Assembly (NCBI RefSeq): GCF_964340395.1
Contig: NC_135556.1
Location: forward strand, 6,797,001 to 6,861,000
DNA length: 64,000 nt
Source of the DNA: Glandiceps talaboti
Lineage: Eukaryota; Hemichordata; Enteropneusta; Spengelidae
Reading direction: 5' to 3'
The notes beneath the pieces were generated by a model that was not told the origin of the DNA, searched no databases, and was given only the letters and a program-made list of their open reading frames with translations. Both the position numbers and the translations under genes were made by a program. Numbering within the stretch: position 1 is the stretch's first letter; every line of letters begins with the position of its first letter. Of this stretch, positions 49,772 to 64,000 are shown one piece after another.

Positions 49772-49885
49772 TTAAAGCGGCCGAGTGGTTTGTCTAAGTG
49801 AGACAACGGCAGCGAGGTGAATGAAAGCATGGTCGTATCTGATCATGCCTGTCCTTACATGCCGTAGCATAGGTCCAAATCACCG
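49772..49885 (+). repeat. tRNA-like fragment (possible SINE head)
   Basis: AAAGCGGCCGAGTGGTTTG contains an A-box-like GGCCGAGTGG. A weak B-box-like TAGGTCCAAATCACC follows about 80 nt later. It does not fold convincingly as a tRNA by eye and lacks a clear SINE tail. Confidence 0.3.
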
Positions 49886-49889
49886 TGTA

Positions 49890-51095
49890 ATTTAATATTT
49901 AAAAAACCCACATTTAAACCCTAACTGTCCAAAGGCGTGGTTTTTATGCTTTAGAAATTAACGTCACCGTTTTTTATAAGCTAATGTGATACACGTATTT
50001 CTGTAACAACCCCGATGTGAAACATTAAAAAAAAGAAAAGAATTAAAAATGAAAATTCAACAAAATGATGATAAAAAAAATTAAGGAAACAATAATGAAT
50101 ATATACATATATTCATCAAAAATTAATATATACCAATTAGAAACTTTGAATCAAATGGGTGAGGATCACTTATTACTTAGCCATCAAATGCATACATAAA
50201 TTGATAAATTTGCTTTGAAAGGCCATATAACATAACATAATTACAGTTTGTTATTCTATTTCAAAGTGTTCCAATCTTTGTGTCATCATGTACCATATTT
50301 ATATCATTGTCTAGCAGAAAATCACATTTGTAACTTTTCCTGTCTCGTCTTTGATTATATCGTTAATGTTTCGAGTATTAATGTTTCTGTTGTGGCCTAT
50401 ATTCTATTGCTTCAAATATTCATAATGTCTTTGTATTTGAGTTATAATATTATACCACAACTCACATGGACACCAGAGAAATCGACTTTACCTCTCTACT
50501 CTCTGTCTATATACAATTAGTTATCAGGGAAAAACAAAATTGTGCCATTGTTATCTTTTTACCTGGCAAAAAAAGAGGATTTAAAAAAAATAGTTTTCAT
50601 GCAGACTCTATAATGTATCGGCTATGAAAGGGGCACAAAGTCAAACTGAGTTTAGTATTATACTAGTCTTGTTCCTTTACAGTACCATTATGATTTACAC
50701 CAAGTTGAAGTAGCTCCTATATGGTATTGTTATGGTTTACACCTTCACTCACAGTCTAGTCAAAGTTAATATACTAGATGTCCTGGGATGCATGAAATGT
50801 ACTTTAAAATTCATCCATAGCCACCCACACAGTCATGTCTTTGTTAATCGGTCACAAAATTCTAACCAATAACACAGTTCCTCATAAAGTTAGTGTTTAT
50901 TGGGGCAGTTATGTAATGTCCAAATATGGTATATTTGTCAGCTCAGGATGCTACTTATATACTTTTTATGTCACTTTAACAGTTGTGATTCACTGATTGG
51001 ATGAGCAACTTTTTGTGCTGATTGAGGGACTTTGACCAGATATGTTTAGTTAGAGACCACATTGGTATCCAAACTAAGTTTATATGTTTTGGGTC
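49890..51095. other. Noncoding spacer
   Basis: AT-rich with no supported exon; the 90-residue frame at 50248-50520 is hydrophobic and unrecognised. Confidence 0.45.
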
Positions 51096-51099
51096 GAGA

Positions 51100-51450
51100 T
51101 TTATACTGTGTATTTAAGTCACTCAGTAGTATTCTACTTACTGAAGCAGATGTATCTATCACTTGCAAATTGACTGAACTCAAATCTGGTATTAACATAT
51201 ATAACATATGGGCCCAGCATATAAATGATTGATGATGTAATTTTTTTGTAACTATCAAATTTGAGGAATCCATACTTTAGGCAATCAGCTTCTAACAATG
51301 CCAGAAGGCAATTGTAATGTCATAGAAGACATGTGTCAATATTGATATCATACTGTAAAATAATAACTTATAATTTTAACCTCGATTTTATGAACATATT
51401 TTCACTTTAGTAAAAGGTTTATAAACTCAGCATGTACTACTTGAACTATC
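51100..51450 (+). repeat. Dispersed repeat, copy A (unclassified)
   Basis: Block order shared with 58640-58950: TTCTACTT-CTGAAGCA, CACTTGCAAATTGACTGAAC, TATAAATGAT...GATGTAAT, TGCCAGAAGGCAATTGTAAT (against TGCCAGGAGACAAATGTGAT), GTCATAGAA, ATATTTTCACTTTAGTAAAA and TTATAAACT-AGC-TGT-C. No coding potential and no obvious TIR. Confidence 0.65.
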
Positions 51451-51459
51451 CAACATTAT

Positions 51460-52385
51460 AAGGTTTTCAAGGAAGCAGACTTTACACCATAGCCGAACTA
51501 AAACTAGTAATATGTATGCAAATACATGTACATCACTTTGTTAAGTTTGTATAGACCCATTGTATCATATTAGTGTTCTGTCCACTTACTCATCGTCCTG
51601 CTAATAATTGAAACGTAAAATGACAATATGAACATTTTATACACATCTATTCATACAAAATATTCTATGAAAATTCTGCAAATGATCATCAAATTATTGA
51701 AATACATTTGAGATATTTTGTTGTCCATGTTATTTAGTAAATGGAAATTCATATTTTGTACACTAGACATGTTAAAAGAGATATTGCGCGTCCAATAAGA
51801 ACTTTCATTAGACACACATTGAAAGAATAGTCACTCACTGAAAGACCAATACATCTTGCGACATGGTTTGAAACTGAAAGGAGGTTAATAAAGGAGTTGT
51901 TTTTGTGAAAGTTTCTGTTTGCTTTTCGCAACCTGAAAATACAACTAGAGGGATGTTTTTTGAAGTAGGCATGGATTGGTATCATTGCCTAGAATTTCAC
52001 ATGATTTACAGATTAGATATAGTAGTTGTGCATGTGTTGTTCCTCTCAATTTGCTTGCAGTGTTGACGAATAGAGTCAACTTTTTCCCATTTTTTTACAG
52101 TGAAATTACCATATACCATATAACTATGTTACAACTTACTGGTACCATGCTTTCTATCAAACTTCTGTTTCAAATAATGATTGCTAAAATTGGAGCTTCT
52201 AAGCTTCGTTAGAAGGATTAACCAATGCTGCACTTTTTTTGCAAAATTTATTCTGTATTTTCGTTGAAACAAGGGCTTCTCTTGTCCAGAAGTGTACATA
52301 CATGTGATGATGATGATCTTGATCTCCTGGTGCTGGTGATTACATATTTTGTTTCATGTGTTATGTGTATATATGTTAGAGTCAC
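51460..52385. other. Spacer upstream of calnexin
   Basis: No supported exon; short frames at 51749-52212 are unrecognised. Confidence 0.45.
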
Positions 52386-52390
52386 ACTCG

Positions 52391-52600
52391 CAGACTAGAC
52401 TTAGCCTACCTGTAAACTTCAAGAGCTATCGCTGTTTACACAAGTTCGCTATCCTAACTGACATTTTTTGAATTTTTTGAATTTACGTTCCATTTGAGAA
52501 TGGGAGCGAAAATTCAAAAAATTCAAAATGTTAGTTCGGATGGCAGAATAGTGTAGCAATAGTCGTTCTCAAGTCTACAGGTAGGCTAGTCCAGACAGAA
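52391..52600. mobile_element. Palindromic MITE just upstream of calnexin
   Basis: The ends GACTAGACTTAGCCTACCTG and CAGGTAGGCTAGTCCAGAC are inverted. The arms continue with AACTTCAAG / CTCAAGTCT and end at a TTTTTTGAATTTTTTGAATT palindrome around 52465-52525. It ends about 150 bp before the calnexin ATG. Confidence 0.8.
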
Positions 52601-52748
52601 CTATTTTGATGGCCTTCTCCAGATAATTTCTCTCTTTGACACATACACACTCGTCTTGTTGTATCTGGTGAAATGAATAATGCCTTATTCAATTTTCTAT
52701 CCATAGAAGTAAAGTGTTCAAGGTATTCTTGTGAGAACTGACGCCACC

Positions 52749-63980
<11,232 letters not shown>

Positions 63981-64000
63981 GTAAGTATTGAACCATACAT

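Overview
The window looks like nuclear DNA from an invertebrate animal. Genes are split into short exons with GT/AG introns, the background is AT-rich, there is no operon structure, and introns and spacers are full of microsatellites, minisatellites, tRNA-derived SINEs, LINE remnants and palindromic (foldback/MITE) elements. The sequence alone does not fix the species; a marine invertebrate (deuterostome or lophotrochozoan) is my inference.

Layout. (1) 1-7.6 kb: the last four coding exons of an MGAT4-type N-acetylglucosaminyltransferase (+ strand) with repeat-rich introns. (2) 7.6-15.6 kb: gene-poor spacer with a SINE, several minisatellites and foldback elements. (3) 15.7-18.0 kb: a minus-strand gene of unknown function, seen as a convincing terminal exon and a probable signal-peptide first exon. 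(4) 18-29.4 kb: spacer with a decayed minus-strand LINE reverse transcriptase (20.2-21.8 kb), a 37-bp minisatellite (25.05-25.9 kb) and a SINE. (5) 29.5-32.8 kb: a complete five-exon nicotinamidase/isochorismatase-fold gene (+) whose 282-residue product starts with a signal peptide and ends with a hydrophobic tail like a GPI-anchor signal. (6) 33-39.8 kb: spacer with MITEs, a LINE 3' fragment, a SINE and a perfect 56-bp hairpin between TA tracts. (7) 39.83-49.15 kb: a very large inverted-repeat (foldback) element. Its arms carry about 23 and about 46 tandem copies of a 50-bp unit built from ACGACC/GGTCGT half-sites, with a second palindrome-bearing satellite (41.57-43.72 kb) and no recognisable transposase inside. 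(8) 52.7-64 kb: eleven exons of calnexin (+), running off the right edge before the transmembrane segment.

Two of the three recognised genes act in the secretory pathway (calnexin in ER glycoprotein folding, MGAT4 in Golgi N-glycan branching). The third protein is predicted to enter the same pathway. I see no evidence that they are co-regulated. The most unusual content is the giant foldback element, together with a recurring architecture of inverted repeats containing minisatellites at several smaller loci.
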